Shown: positions 1 to 6,885 of the stretch, piece after piece
How positions within the stretch are numbered: position 1 is the first letter of the stretch
Layout of the letters: every line of letters begins with the position of its first letter
Origin: Planomicrobium sp. YIM 101495
Lineage (GTDB): Bacteria > Bacillota > Bacilli > Bacillales_A > Planococcaceae
Direction: 5' to 3'
NCBI RefSeq assembly: GCF_009707665.1
Contig: NZ_WLZW01000001.1
Location: 434,001-498,000 of the forward strand
Length of the DNA: 64,000 nt
Program-made: the position numbers and the translations under genes
Notes under the pieces: generated by a model
Told to the model about the DNA's origin: nothing
What the model saw: only the letters and a program-made list of their open reading frames with translations
The model's database searches: none

Positions 1-1
1 T

Positions 2-364
2 ACACTTTCTTCTTCCTATGGTTATTTAGCAGAAAGTCAGCTATTCATCAATCTCAGGGAAGCTATTAATACTGCAGAACTTGCAGTGCAGGTTTCTAGT
101 GAGTACGACTTGGAATGGAATAAGGGGAGATTAGAAGAACTCACCTCACTTGATCAACAGATCAAACAAGGGAGGCCACTTCAAGGTTACTTTGAATTAT
201 TAAACGGTAAATTTGTTATAAATGGTGGCAGCTCCAATCCATCCGAGAAAATTGGTCTGATTAAGATTGCGTTGAACGAGTATAGTGGAAAAGATCTGGC
301 AGGAGAAGAAAAGCTGTCTTCTCTGAAGAAAACCTTGGAAAAAGAATTAGCACTAGAAGAATAA
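2..364 (+). CDS. hypothetical protein, 5' truncated by the window edge
   Basis: The reading frame is open from base 2 to a TAA at 362-364, giving at least 120 residues, so the gene starts upstream of the window. A GTG at 86 is in frame but lacks an SD and is probably internal. The visible part is hydrophilic, with a lysine- and glutamate-rich C-terminus and no membrane segment. I do not recognise the family. No clear terminator follows it. Confidence 0.5.
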   Translation, partial: TLSSSYGYLAESQLFINLREAINTAELAVQVSSEYDLEWNKGRLEELTSLDQQIKQGRPLQGYFELLNGKFVINGGSSNPSEKIGLIKIALNEYSGKDLAGEEKLSSLKKTLEKELALEE

Positions 365-438
365 GGGAGTAGAAACGACTTCGGAGTATCTCAGAAGGTA
401 AGTGAGGATGGCCAGTTGAAACCTAGTAAGGAGACTGA

Positions 439-576
439 ATGACTTTGGAAAAAGGACCTACAATTAATTTGACAGACATGCTTTTCACATTCTTGATATA
501 AGGAGGACTAGCTTTTGCAGCATTGCTCATTATTTTGTGGATTATAGGAAGACAAAAGAACAAGACTTCAAGGTGA
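439..576 (+). pseudogene. small membrane protein ORF with an in-frame stop
   Basis: A good SD (TAAGGAG) lies 5 nt before the ATG at 439. The frame encodes about 20 residues, meets a TAA at 499-501, then continues in the same frame as a hydrophobic helix (GLAFAALLIILWIIG) and a basic tail (RQKNKTSR) ending at TGA 574-576. Ignoring the stop, it would be a 44-residue single-pass membrane peptide. The stop could be a nonsense mutation. Alternatively the AAGGAGG at 500-506 could serve a second start (TTG at 523), though the spacing of 16 nt is too long. Function unknown. Confidence 0.35.
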
Positions 577-716
577 ATTCAGATCGAGATGAATCTCATA
601 AGGGAGATTGCTCAAAGGCTTGTTTTATCGGCTACTCGGAGCAGTCTCTTTTATTTCCAAGGATTTATTTATACAATCGTTCAAGTTGACTTTGATTTCC
701 GATCATGATATTTTGA

Positions 717-741
717 ATTAAAGACATCAAGAGTCTTTAAT
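717..741. promoter_or_regulatory. 9-bp perfect inverted repeat upstream of the Rrf2 gene
   Basis: ATTAAAGAC (717-725) and GTCTTTAAT (733-741) are perfect inverted copies separated by 7 bases, about 30 nt before the Rrf2 start codon. The position suggests an autoregulatory operator. It has no U-tract directly after it that would make it a terminator. Confidence 0.45.
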
Positions 742-772
742 ATCTCTTGAATTTCATGAGAGGAGAATGAAT

Positions 773-1189
773 ATGAAATATTCGAACGCAACAAATTATG
801 CTTTGCATACAATGGTGTATTTAATGCATTTGCCTCCGGGTAATACGATCGGCGTACAGGAACTGGCTGAAATACAAAAGCTGTCGCCAAGTTACCTTTC
901 GAAGATTTTAACGAAGTTGGCCAAAGCCGGATTGATTGAGTCGACTCCTGGCGTTAAGGGGGGCTATAAAATATCACGTCTTCAACACGAAGCGTCATTT
1001 TTCGATGTCATCAAAGCGATCGAAGGGAATGCGAACTTGTTTGATTGCTCGATTCACCATGAAGGGTGCTTGATTGAAGAAACGATGCTGCAGGCTGAAG
1101 AAAATATGAAGAAAGAACTCCAGTCGAAGCTGCTCATTGATATTGTCAAGGAAGCGGAAGCACGTCGAGCAGGGAAGAACAACGAATAA
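773..1189 (+). CDS. Rrf2 family transcriptional regulator
   Basis: This 138-residue protein has the N-terminal winged helix-turn-helix of the Rrf2 family (YALHTMVYL, then LSPSYLSKILTKLAKAGLIES and the wing GVKGGYKIS). Many Rrf2 regulators sense redox state, nitric oxide or iron-sulfur clusters through three cysteines. Here only two cysteines are visible (FDCSIHHEGC), so cluster binding is uncertain. The ATG at 773 is preferred to the in-frame ATG at 767, because the GAGAGGAG SD ends 7 nt before 773 but only 1 nt before 767. No redox or cluster assembly gene lies beside it, so its target is unknown. Confidence 0.85.
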   Translation: MKYSNATNYALHTMVYLMHLPPGNTIGVQELAEIQKLSPSYLSKILTKLAKAGLIESTPGVKGGYKISRLQHEASFFDVIKAIEGNANLFDCSIHHEGCLIEETMLQAEENMKKELQSKLLIDIVKEAEARRAGKNNE

Positions 1190-1193
1190 TCCG

Positions 1194-1292
1194 ATGAATG
1201 GAACTGGACAGATGAACTTGTCGGCTGCTGAAAAAGACAGCATGTCGGCAATCATTATCAACAGCGGATTGACCGAAGAGAAGTTTAAGTGA
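1194..1292 (+). CDS. possible 32-residue ORF after the Rrf2 gene
   Basis: An ATG at 1194 opens 32 codons to TGA 1290-1292, starting 5 nt after the Rrf2 stop. There is no SD, so expression would depend on translational coupling. The residues (NLSAAEKDSMSAIIINSGLT) resemble the end of a soluble protein and could be a decayed gene fragment. Low confidence. Confidence 0.2.
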   Translation: MNGTGQMNLSAAEKDSMSAIIINSGLTEEKFK

Positions 1293-1393
1293 GCTTCTAC
1301 GTAAATAGGGAGTGAATATTTTTTACACTAATTATAGATAACGAATGTCTCTAATGGTCTTAATGGGAACTACAAATCAGAGGAGATTTTATC

Positions 1394-1954
1394 ATGAATG
1401 AAAAACTGCAGAGAAAGATCAAAAACTTAGAGGGCTTAACACGACTTCCGGCAAAGGAGTTCTTTGATTTCCTACAGCTTCGTGAAGAAGACGAGCTGTT
1501 GGACCTTGGAGCGGGTACCGGCTATGTGAGCCTGCCGATCGCACCTTACGTGAAAAAAGTGGCAGCACTTGATTTTGATGCGGATGTTCTGGGTTATTTA
1601 GAACAGAAGGCCGGGGAACAAGGAATCACAAACATTGAGACGGTTGTCGGCGACTTCAAGGACATCCCGTTGGCGAACGGCCGATTCGATAAAGCAGTCG
1701 CATCGATTTCCTTGCACGAGGTGAAGCCGCTATCCGTTGTGTTAAGTGAAATTCACAGAGTGCTGAAAGACGACGGACTCTTCTTGTGCATCGATCTGGA
1801 GGAAACGGCTAAACCGTCCGGGCCGAGAGTTGCTTCTGATGAGATGGAAGAGGCGATCCGAAGAGCTGGTTTCACGATTAAAGAAACAGTGCAAGAATTG
1901 ACGCGCATTAAAGATGAGCCTGTGTATTTGATTGTCGCGCAAAAGAATCAATAA
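1394..1954 (+). CDS. class I SAM-dependent methyltransferase
   Basis: The 186-residue protein has a Rossmann methyltransferase core: motif I LLDLGAGTGYVSLP (about residues 35-48), an acidic residue ending strand 2 (AALDFDAD), and the VGDFKDIPL segment typical of adenine contact. This is the UbiE/ubiquinone methyltransferase-like superfamily, and the substrate cannot be deduced. The ATG at 1394 follows GAGGAGATTTT with suitable spacing. It is a single gene ended by a strong terminator and converges with the FadR-type regulator. Confidence 0.85.
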   Translation: MNEKLQRKIKNLEGLTRLPAKEFFDFLQLREEDELLDLGAGTGYVSLPIAPYVKKVAALDFDADVLGYLEQKAGEQGITNIETVVGDFKDIPLANGRFDKAVASISLHEVKPLSVVLSEIHRVLKDDGLFLCIDLEETAKPSGPRVASDEMEEAIRRAGFTIKETVQELTRIKDEPVYLIVAQKNQ

Positions 1955-1959
1955 TCAGC

Positions 1960-2001
1960 AACGCCACAAATCCTGGGCAAATGGATTTGTGGCGTTTTTT
2001 C
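1960..2001 (+). terminator. intrinsic terminator after the methyltransferase
   Basis: AACGCCACAAATCC (1960-1973) pairs perfectly with GGATTTGTGGCGTT (1983-1996), followed by a T-run. It sits between two convergent genes. Confidence 0.85.
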
Positions 2002-2019
2002 ATTCACTCTATTCATGCT

Positions 2020-2712
2020 TCATTGCTGTTCAATTTCCTCCGTGATACGCTTCAAATGCCCTTCCATCAATTCACGTGCAAGCTCAGGGCTTTGTTTCCG
2101 AATTGCTTCACCAATTTGACGGTGTTCGTCCACTGTGCCGAGGAAGCGGCTGTCATCGAGCAAGCGGTGCGTTCTCGTTGCCCGGATCGTGTCTTCCATT
2201 CGGTCGGATAGCTTCTGCATTAACGACTGGAGCAGTCGGTTGCCAGAAGCCTCGGAAATGGCCAGGTGGAAGGAGAGGTCTGCTTGGATGCCGCGCTCGA
2301 CGTCACCAACTGCCGCTTCCATTTCCGCTACAGCGGCTTGGATGGTGGCCATTTGTTCTGGGGTTCTTCTTGCAGCTGCAAGACGGGCGGATTCGAGTTC
2401 AAGTGCCATCCGCAGTTCCAGCATTTCCATGACGAGCTGTTCTTCCGTTTCGGCGATGGAAGAACCGAGATCGTTTTTCAATGATGCCACTTCGGTCGTC
2501 CGGATGAAACTGCCGCCACCTTGGCGCGTTTCGATTTTCCCGGCGAGTTCCAATACTTGCAGGGCGTCGCGGACGGAAGTGCGGCTGACACCGAATTCCT
2601 TAGCCAGCTCCCGCTCCGGTGGCAATTTATCTCCGACTGCCAATTCCCCTTCAAGAAAAAACTGCTCGATTTTTGCTAACACGATTTCGTATGTCTTCTT
2701 TTTCTCTGCCAA
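2020..2712 (-). CDS. FadR-subfamily GntR transcriptional regulator
   Basis: The N-terminal winged HTH (KLPPERELAKEFGVSRTSVR) is followed by an all-helical FCD ligand domain with metal-type histidines (DLSFHLAISEASGN, GHLKRI). Such proteins usually repress hydroxyacid or sugar-acid catabolism and release DNA on binding the acid. No ATG is available. A TTG at 2712 lies 10 nt after AAAGGA, giving 230 residues. The in-frame GTG at 2721 sits only 1 nt from that SD, and the farther upstream TTG at 2772 lacks one. It is divergent from the dehydrogenase-transporter pair and very likely controls it (B. subtilis LutR and GlcR-like proteins are relatives). The effector is unknown. Confidence 0.85.
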   Translation of the reverse strand: MAEKKKTYEIVLAKIEQFFLEGELAVGDKLPPERELAKEFGVSRTSVRDALQVLELAGKIETRQGGGSFIRTTEVASLKNDLGSSIAETEEQLVMEMLELRMALELESARLAAARRTPEQMATIQAAVAEMEAAVGDVERGIQADLSFHLAISEASGNRLLQSLMQKLSDRMEDTIRATRTHRLLDDSRFLGTVDEHRQIGEAIRKQSPELARELMEGHLKRITEEIEQQ

Positions 2713-2787
2713 TAGGTGCACGTCCTTTGTCTGTCTTCCTTCAACGATAGCAAGAAATAAAAAAATTGGCAATTCGAAAACAGGTGG

Positions 2788-2837
2788 TTGTAATGTTCAG
2801 ATAATTATGTATAATATAAATTATTGGTTGGACCAAT
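2788..2837 (+). promoter_or_regulatory. promoter with FadR-family operator for the hydroxyacid operon
   Basis: TTGTAA (2788-2793) and TATAAT (2810-2815) are 16 nt apart. Directly downstream, ATTGGT-TGG-ACCAAT (2823-2837) is a perfect inverted repeat containing the FadR-subfamily consensus TNGTNNNACNA. It overlaps the expected transcription start, so binding would block the promoter. Confidence 0.75.
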
Positions 2838-2889
2838 TCGAATTTTACACTGACAATCATTTATTTGAGATCCAAAGGAGCGTTATAAA

Positions 2890-4290
2890 ATGGCAAACAT
2901 CTTAGCAGAAGCAACAGCGGCACTGGTCGCAGAACTATCAGCGGATCAAGTGACGGAGAACGAGACGGTACGCGAATTGCACGGACGCGATGAATCCTAT
3001 CACCTTCCGAAAAACCCCGACGTGGTCGTCTTCCCGGAAACGACAGGGGAAGTAGCACGTGTTATGAAAATTGCAGGGCGCTACCAAATTCCGATCATCC
3101 CGTTCGGTCTCGGCTCAAGCCTGGAAGGGCATGTCATTCCAGAAAGCGGCGGGATCACGATCGACTTCTCACGCATGAACCGGATTCTTGAAATCATACC
3201 GGAAGACTTCCTCGTGAAAGTACAACCTGGTGTGACGCGCAATCAGTTGAACAAAGAACTGAAGAAGCACGGGTTGTTCTTTTCGGTAGACCCTGGTGCA
3301 GACGCTACGCTCGGCGGGATGGCCGCAACGAACGCAAGTGGGACGACAACGGTGAAATACGGTGTCATGCGCGACCAAGTGCGCGATTTGGAAGTGGTCA
3401 TGGCGGATGGATCGATCATCCATACCGGCAACCATGCAGCAAAATCATCTTCCGGCCTTCATTTGAACGGCATTTTCACAGGCTCGGAAGGGACACTCGG
3501 CTGCTTCACCGAATTGACGCTCCGCGTATATGGTATTCCGGAACACGAAGCGGCAGGACGCGCGACATTCCCGACCGTCAAGCACGCGGTGGAAGCGGTC
3601 GTCTCGATTTTGCAGGCAGGCATTCCGGTTGCACGCGTTGAATTGGTCGACGAAGCATCGGTTCGCCAAGTGAATGCATTCAGCGAGACAGATTATGCGA
3701 TCGAGCCGACACTTTTCCTTGAGTTCCATGGCAACGAAGCAGGACTCGCACAGGACGTCGCCTTTACGGAGGAAATCGTCGCTGCTTATGAATGCACCGG
3801 TATTGCATTCGAGACGAGTACAGCAGGCCGCAAGCAGTTGTGGGAGGCGCGGCATAACCTCGCCTATGCGTTCATCCACGGCTACGCCGGCAAGAAAATG
3901 ATGGTCACGGATGTCTGTGTCCCGATTTCGGAACTGGCAGACGCGGTCATGCACGCACGTGAGAGCATCGATGTACTCGGTCTCGTCGGCGGTATCACGG
4001 GACACGTCGGAGACGGCAACTTCCATGCGTTACTCATGATCGACATGAATGACCCGGAAGAGATTGCGAAAGCACAGGAAATGAACGAACGCATCGTCCG
4101 CTACGCACTCGAACGGGGGGGCACCTGTACTGGAGAACACGGCGTCGGAACAGGCAAACAGAAGTATCAGGCACTCGAGCACGGCGATGCACTTGTCGTC
4201 ATGGAAAAAATCAAACGCGCACTGGACCCGGACAATCTATTGAATCCGCACAAAATCTTCAACCCTAAATCGGAAGGAGCAATTTTATGA
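2890..4290 (+). CDS. FAD-linked D-2-hydroxyacid dehydrogenase (GlcD / D-lactate dehydrogenase type)
   Basis: This 466-residue VAO/PCMH-fold flavoprotein oxidises a 2-hydroxyacid such as glycolate or D-lactate to the 2-oxoacid and passes electrons to a membrane acceptor. The FAD-binding loop PFGLGSSLEGH lies at about residues 71-81, followed by DPGADATLGGMAATNASG. The C-terminal cap has HVGDGNFHALL (about 372) and GEHGVGTGKQ (about 415), both typical of GlcD and LDHD. The SD AAAGGAG precedes the ATG at 2890. The next gene, a transporter, overlaps by 4 nt. No GlcE or GlcF partner is present, so it resembles the single-subunit LDHD/YsfC type. Exact substrate not determinable. Confidence 0.88.
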   Translation: MANILAEATAALVAELSADQVTENETVRELHGRDESYHLPKNPDVVVFPETTGEVARVMKIAGRYQIPIIPFGLGSSLEGHVIPESGGITIDFSRMNRILEIIPEDFLVKVQPGVTRNQLNKELKKHGLFFSVDPGADATLGGMAATNASGTTTVKYGVMRDQVRDLEVVMADGSIIHTGNHAAKSSSGLHLNGIFTGSEGTLGCFTELTLRVYGIPEHEAAGRATFPTVKHAVEAVVSILQAGIPVARVELVDEASVRQVNAFSETDYAIEPTLFLEFHGNEAGLAQDVAFTEEIVAAYECTGIAFETSTAGRKQLWEARHNLAYAFIHGYAGKKMMVTDVCVPISELADAVMHARESIDVLGLVGGITGHVGDGNFHALLMIDMNDPEEIAKAQEMNERIVRYALERGGTCTGEHGVGTGKQKYQALEHGDALVVMEKIKRALDPDNLLNPHKIFNPKSEGAIL

Positions 4291-5270
4291 AGCAAATCTC
4301 AGCAATCAGTCAATTTGCCGGAAAGTACTTTGCGGTGTTCGTCATCCTCTTCGCGGTGATTGCATTCTTGATTCCAGAACCATTCTTACCGCTTGGCGCA
4401 TATGTAACGCTGCTGCTCGGGGTCGTCATGTTCGGAATGGGGCTGACGCTCAAGCCTGTCGATTTTAAAATCGTCGCAACGAATCCGAAGCCGGTCATCC
4501 TCGGCGTCATTGCACAATTCATGGTCATGCCGCTTGTCGCATTCGGACTCGCATACTTGCTGAACTTGCCAGCTGAATTGGCGGCAGGGCTTGTTCTTCT
4601 CGGTTCCGTGCCAGGGGGAACTGCTTCAAACGTGATGGTCTATTTGGCGAAAGGAAACGTCGCGTTGTCAGTCGCAATGACTTCCCTGTCTACGCTGATG
4701 GCACCAATCATGACACCGCTCCTGCTTCTGTTATTGGCAGGGCAGTGGCTGCCGGTCGATCCGATGACGATGTTCACGTCAATCTTCCAAGTCATCATCA
4801 TTCCGATTGCACTCGGCTTCATCTTGCAGCGCTTCTTGCCAAAAGCTGTCGAGAAGACAGTGGAAATCGTTCCACTCATTTCCGTACTGGCAATCTTGAT
4901 CATCGTTTCTTCTGTAACAGCTGCAAACGCTGCAAACGTCATTTCTTCCGGTGTTATCATCTTCGTCGCCGTGTTCTTGCATAACAGCATCGGGTTGCTG
5001 CTCGGCTATCTCGTCGCCATGATGATGAAACTGAACGAAAACGATCGTCGTGCGATTTCCCTCGAAGTAGGAATGCAGAACTCCGGACTTGCTGTTGCAC
5101 TGGCCACTGCGCATTTCAGCCCGCTCGCGGCACTGCCTGGGGTATGGGGCGCCATCTGGCACAATATCTCTGGACCAATCCTCGCGACGATCTGGGCCAA
5201 GTCACCGAAAGAGAATACGAAGGATTCCAGTGTAATAGTGAAATCCGGAGCGCCAAGTGTGACGAAATAA
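4287..5270 (+). CDS. bile acid:sodium symporter family (BASS) transporter
   Basis: The 327-residue protein has about nine or ten hydrophobic segments and BASS hallmarks: GMGLTLKPVDFK near residue 50, LLGSVPGGTASNVMVYLAKGN near 105, and EVGMQNSGLAVALATAHFSP near 260. BASS proteins move organic acids with sodium. Known substrates in the family include pyruvate, ketopantoate and, in plant plastids, glycolate. Its ATG overlaps the dehydrogenase stop (ATGA), so the two are translationally coupled. A 2-hydroxyacid substrate is therefore inferred from context. A terminator follows. Confidence 0.85.
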   Translation: MKQISAISQFAGKYFAVFVILFAVIAFLIPEPFLPLGAYVTLLLGVVMFGMGLTLKPVDFKIVATNPKPVILGVIAQFMVMPLVAFGLAYLLNLPAELAAGLVLLGSVPGGTASNVMVYLAKGNVALSVAMTSLSTLMAPIMTPLLLLLLAGQWLPVDPMTMFTSIFQVIIIPIALGFILQRFLPKAVEKTVEIVPLISVLAILIIVSSVTAANAANVISSGVIIFVAVFLHNSIGLLLGYLVAMMMKLNENDRRAISLEVGMQNSGLAVALATAHFSPLAALPGVWGAIWHNISGPILATIWAKSPKENTKDSSVIVKSGAPSVTK

Positions 5271-5280
5271 TTTGAAACAA

Positions 5281-5316
5281 AAAGCATTCACCTTTAAATA
5301 GGATGGATGCTTTTTT
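5281..5316 (+). terminator. intrinsic terminator of the hydroxyacid operon
   Basis: AAGCATTCA (5282-5290) pairs with TGGATGCTT (5304-5312) with one wobble pair, followed by six T. Confidence 0.75.
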
Positions 5317-5372
5317 GATTGACTTTGACGGATTTTTAGAACGAACGAATATGACTGATTGTCGTTGTGATT

Positions 5373-5387
5373 GTTTTTGAATGAATT
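5373..5387 (+). repeat. first copy of a GTTTTTGRATGA direct repeat
   Basis: GTTTTTGAATGAATT here matches two further copies at 5720-5734 and 5745-5759 in front of the DeoR regulator gene. Repeated same-orientation motifs of this size are typical of DeoR-family operators. Confidence 0.35.
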
Positions 5388-5485
5388 TGTAATGCCATCC
5401 CCAGAAGATAATAGAGCTGGTTTTGCTTATCCATCCACCAGAGCGGGTATTTTATAGTTAACGATTTCAATGGAGGTGCAAGACA

Positions 5486-5635
5486 ATGGCAAAGAATGAA
5501 CACGAGACGAGTAAGAAACATCCCTTCACTGGTACACCTGAGGAACAGCTGCCTGATCTCGAAGGGGAGCGTGTACAAAGCGAACATACAGATGAACTGA
5601 AAGACACCGATAAGCATGAAGTGGATGAGGATTAA
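5486..5635 (+). CDS. small acidic hydrophilic protein
   Basis: An ATG at 5486 preceded by TGGAGGTG (7 nt spacing) opens 49 codons. The product is strongly hydrophilic and acidic (KHPFTGTPEEQLPDLEGER, then alternating E, D, K and H), without cysteine or membrane segments, so it is probably disordered. Good SD, codon use and a downstream terminator support a real gene. Function unknown. I do not recognise a named family. Confidence 0.7.
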   Translation: MAKNEHETSKKHPFTGTPEEQLPDLEGERVQSEHTDELKDTDKHEVDED

Positions 5636-5665
5636 CCAATCAATCACTTAAGCCAATAAAGAACG

Positions 5666-5694
5666 GGCTGGCATGAAATACGTGCCGGCTTTTC
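5666..5694 (+). terminator. intrinsic terminator of the small acidic protein gene
   Basis: GCTGGCA (5667-5673) pairs with TGCCGGC (5683-5689), followed by TTTTCTC. Confidence 0.65.
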
Positions 5695-5719
5695 TCATTG
5701 CACGAAAAATCATATGAAC

Positions 5720-5759
5720 GTTTTTGGATGAATTGAAAGTGGTTGTTTTTGAATGAGTC
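5720..5759 (+). repeat. second and third GTTTTTGRATGA repeats, candidate DeoR operator
   Basis: GTTTTTGGATGAATT (5720-5734) and GTTTTTGAATGAGTC (5745-5759) are direct repeats 25 bp apart, about 50-90 nt before the DeoR-family start codon. Autoregulation is an inference from position. Confidence 0.4.
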
Positions 5760-5807
5760 GTCCGTTAAAATGAAAGGAGATGAGCATGGACGAAAGGAGA
5801 GACTGAA

Positions 5808-6539
5808 ATGCTGACGGAGGAAAGACGCCGATTCATTCTTGAAAAATTGAATGAAAAAGGATCAATCGATATACACCAAATCATGAAGGAGACCGCCACA
5901 TCGGAATCGACTGTCCGGCGCGACCTGTCCGTATTGGAAAAACAGGATCAATTAAAGCGGGTATTCGGTGGAGCTGTTTTGCCAGGACAATTGGCGACAA
6001 CAAAAACGGAAGTGAAAGTGGAGGAGCAAGAAGATCGTGTTGCCAAAGCTTTGATCCAGGCTATCCCGGATGGCAGCCGCCTGTTTCTGGACGGACGCGC
6101 GCCAGCCAAAGGACTACTTCCATTACTCGGGCAAAAGAACGTACTCATCGTGACGAACAGCATTTTCTATGCAGCAGAACTAAGCCGTTTGAACGTCGAT
6201 GTCTTCATCCCTGGTGGTGTAATTGACCGAGATGGCATTTTATCCGGGCAAGAGACAGCCGCCTATATTCGTCTCTTCGATTTTGACGTCAGCGTCGTCG
6301 CAGCCGATGGATTGACGACGCGTGGTGCGCTCGGGGTTAATCATCCGGGCCGCGCCAATCTCGCGCAACTAGTCGCTGAGCGGTCACAGGAAGTAATGGT
6401 CTTGTTTAATCAGAAAGCATCCAAGCAAAAAGCGTTCATGGAAATGCAGGGGCTTGAACGTGCACACGTCGTGACGTACCTGGACGAAGAAAGCGTCCGA
6501 GCATGCATTTCACCAATATACCGAGTGATGCATATCTAA
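5808..6539 (+). CDS. DeoR family transcriptional regulator
   Basis: The 243-residue protein has the DeoR N-terminal winged helix (RRRFILEKLNEKGSIDI, SESTVRRDLSVLEK, then KRVFGGAV) and the C-terminal sugar-phosphate sensor domain (IVTNSIFYAAELSRLNVDVFIPGG, VVAADGLTTRGALGV). The sensor has some deviations: the usual GTT and IDG motifs read as DGR and ADG, so the ligand may be atypical. The SD GAAAGGAG precedes ATG 5808. It is monocistronic with a terminator right at its stop. No sugar operon is adjacent, so the target is unknown beyond possible autoregulation through the repeats upstream. Confidence 0.85.
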   Translation: MLTEERRRFILEKLNEKGSIDIHQIMKETATSESTVRRDLSVLEKQDQLKRVFGGAVLPGQLATTKTEVKVEEQEDRVAKALIQAIPDGSRLFLDGRAPAKGLLPLLGQKNVLIVTNSIFYAAELSRLNVDVFIPGGVIDRDGILSGQETAAYIRLFDFDVSVVAADGLTTRGALGVNHPGRANLAQLVAERSQEVMVLFNQKASKQKAFMEMQGLERAHVVTYLDEESVRACISPIYRVMHI

Positions 6540-6584
6540 AAAGGTCAAGGAACGGGACAATTCCCGTTTCCTTGACCTTTTTTC
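6538..6584. terminator. bidirectional terminator between converging genes
   Basis: AAGGTCAAGGAA... (from 6541) pairs with ...TTCCTTGACCTT (to 6579) through a long stem with a CAA-type loop. A-runs and T-runs flank both sides. Confidence 0.85.
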
Positions 6585-6585
6585 A

Positions 6586-6768
6586 TTAATCGTTTTTTTC
6601 TGTGTCTTTGTTGAATTTCCAGAAATACAATGCAAATGCAGCCATGAAAAATGTCGAGTTAAACCAGAACACCAAATCATTCAATGCACTGTCAAGAAGC
6701 AGGAAGTTGACCATTGTCAATAAGTGCATGACTGAGAGGATAAGTAAAAGTAACGTGGATAATTTCAA
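6586..6768 (-). CDS. small two-helix membrane protein
   Basis: The 60-residue ORF has two hydrophobic helices (about residues 4-25 and 33-52) and a charged tail (KFNKDTEKND). It starts with TTG at 6768, placed 6-8 nt after an AAGGAAG SD. No ATG option gives both helices. It converges on the DeoR gene and shares its terminator. The family is not recognised and no function is proposed. Confidence 0.65.
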   Translation of the reverse strand: MKLSTLLLLILSVMHLLTMVNFLLLDSALNDLVFWFNSTFFMAAFALYFWKFNKDTEKND

Positions 6769-6885
6769 AAGATTCTTCCTTTCTTTCTGTTAGTCCACCT
6801 CCATTGTAGCAGAAATTCAACGAAACGCGTTTATCCTCCTATGGACAAGGAGATATTGATAAGAAATGGTTAATGGAGGGATTCG

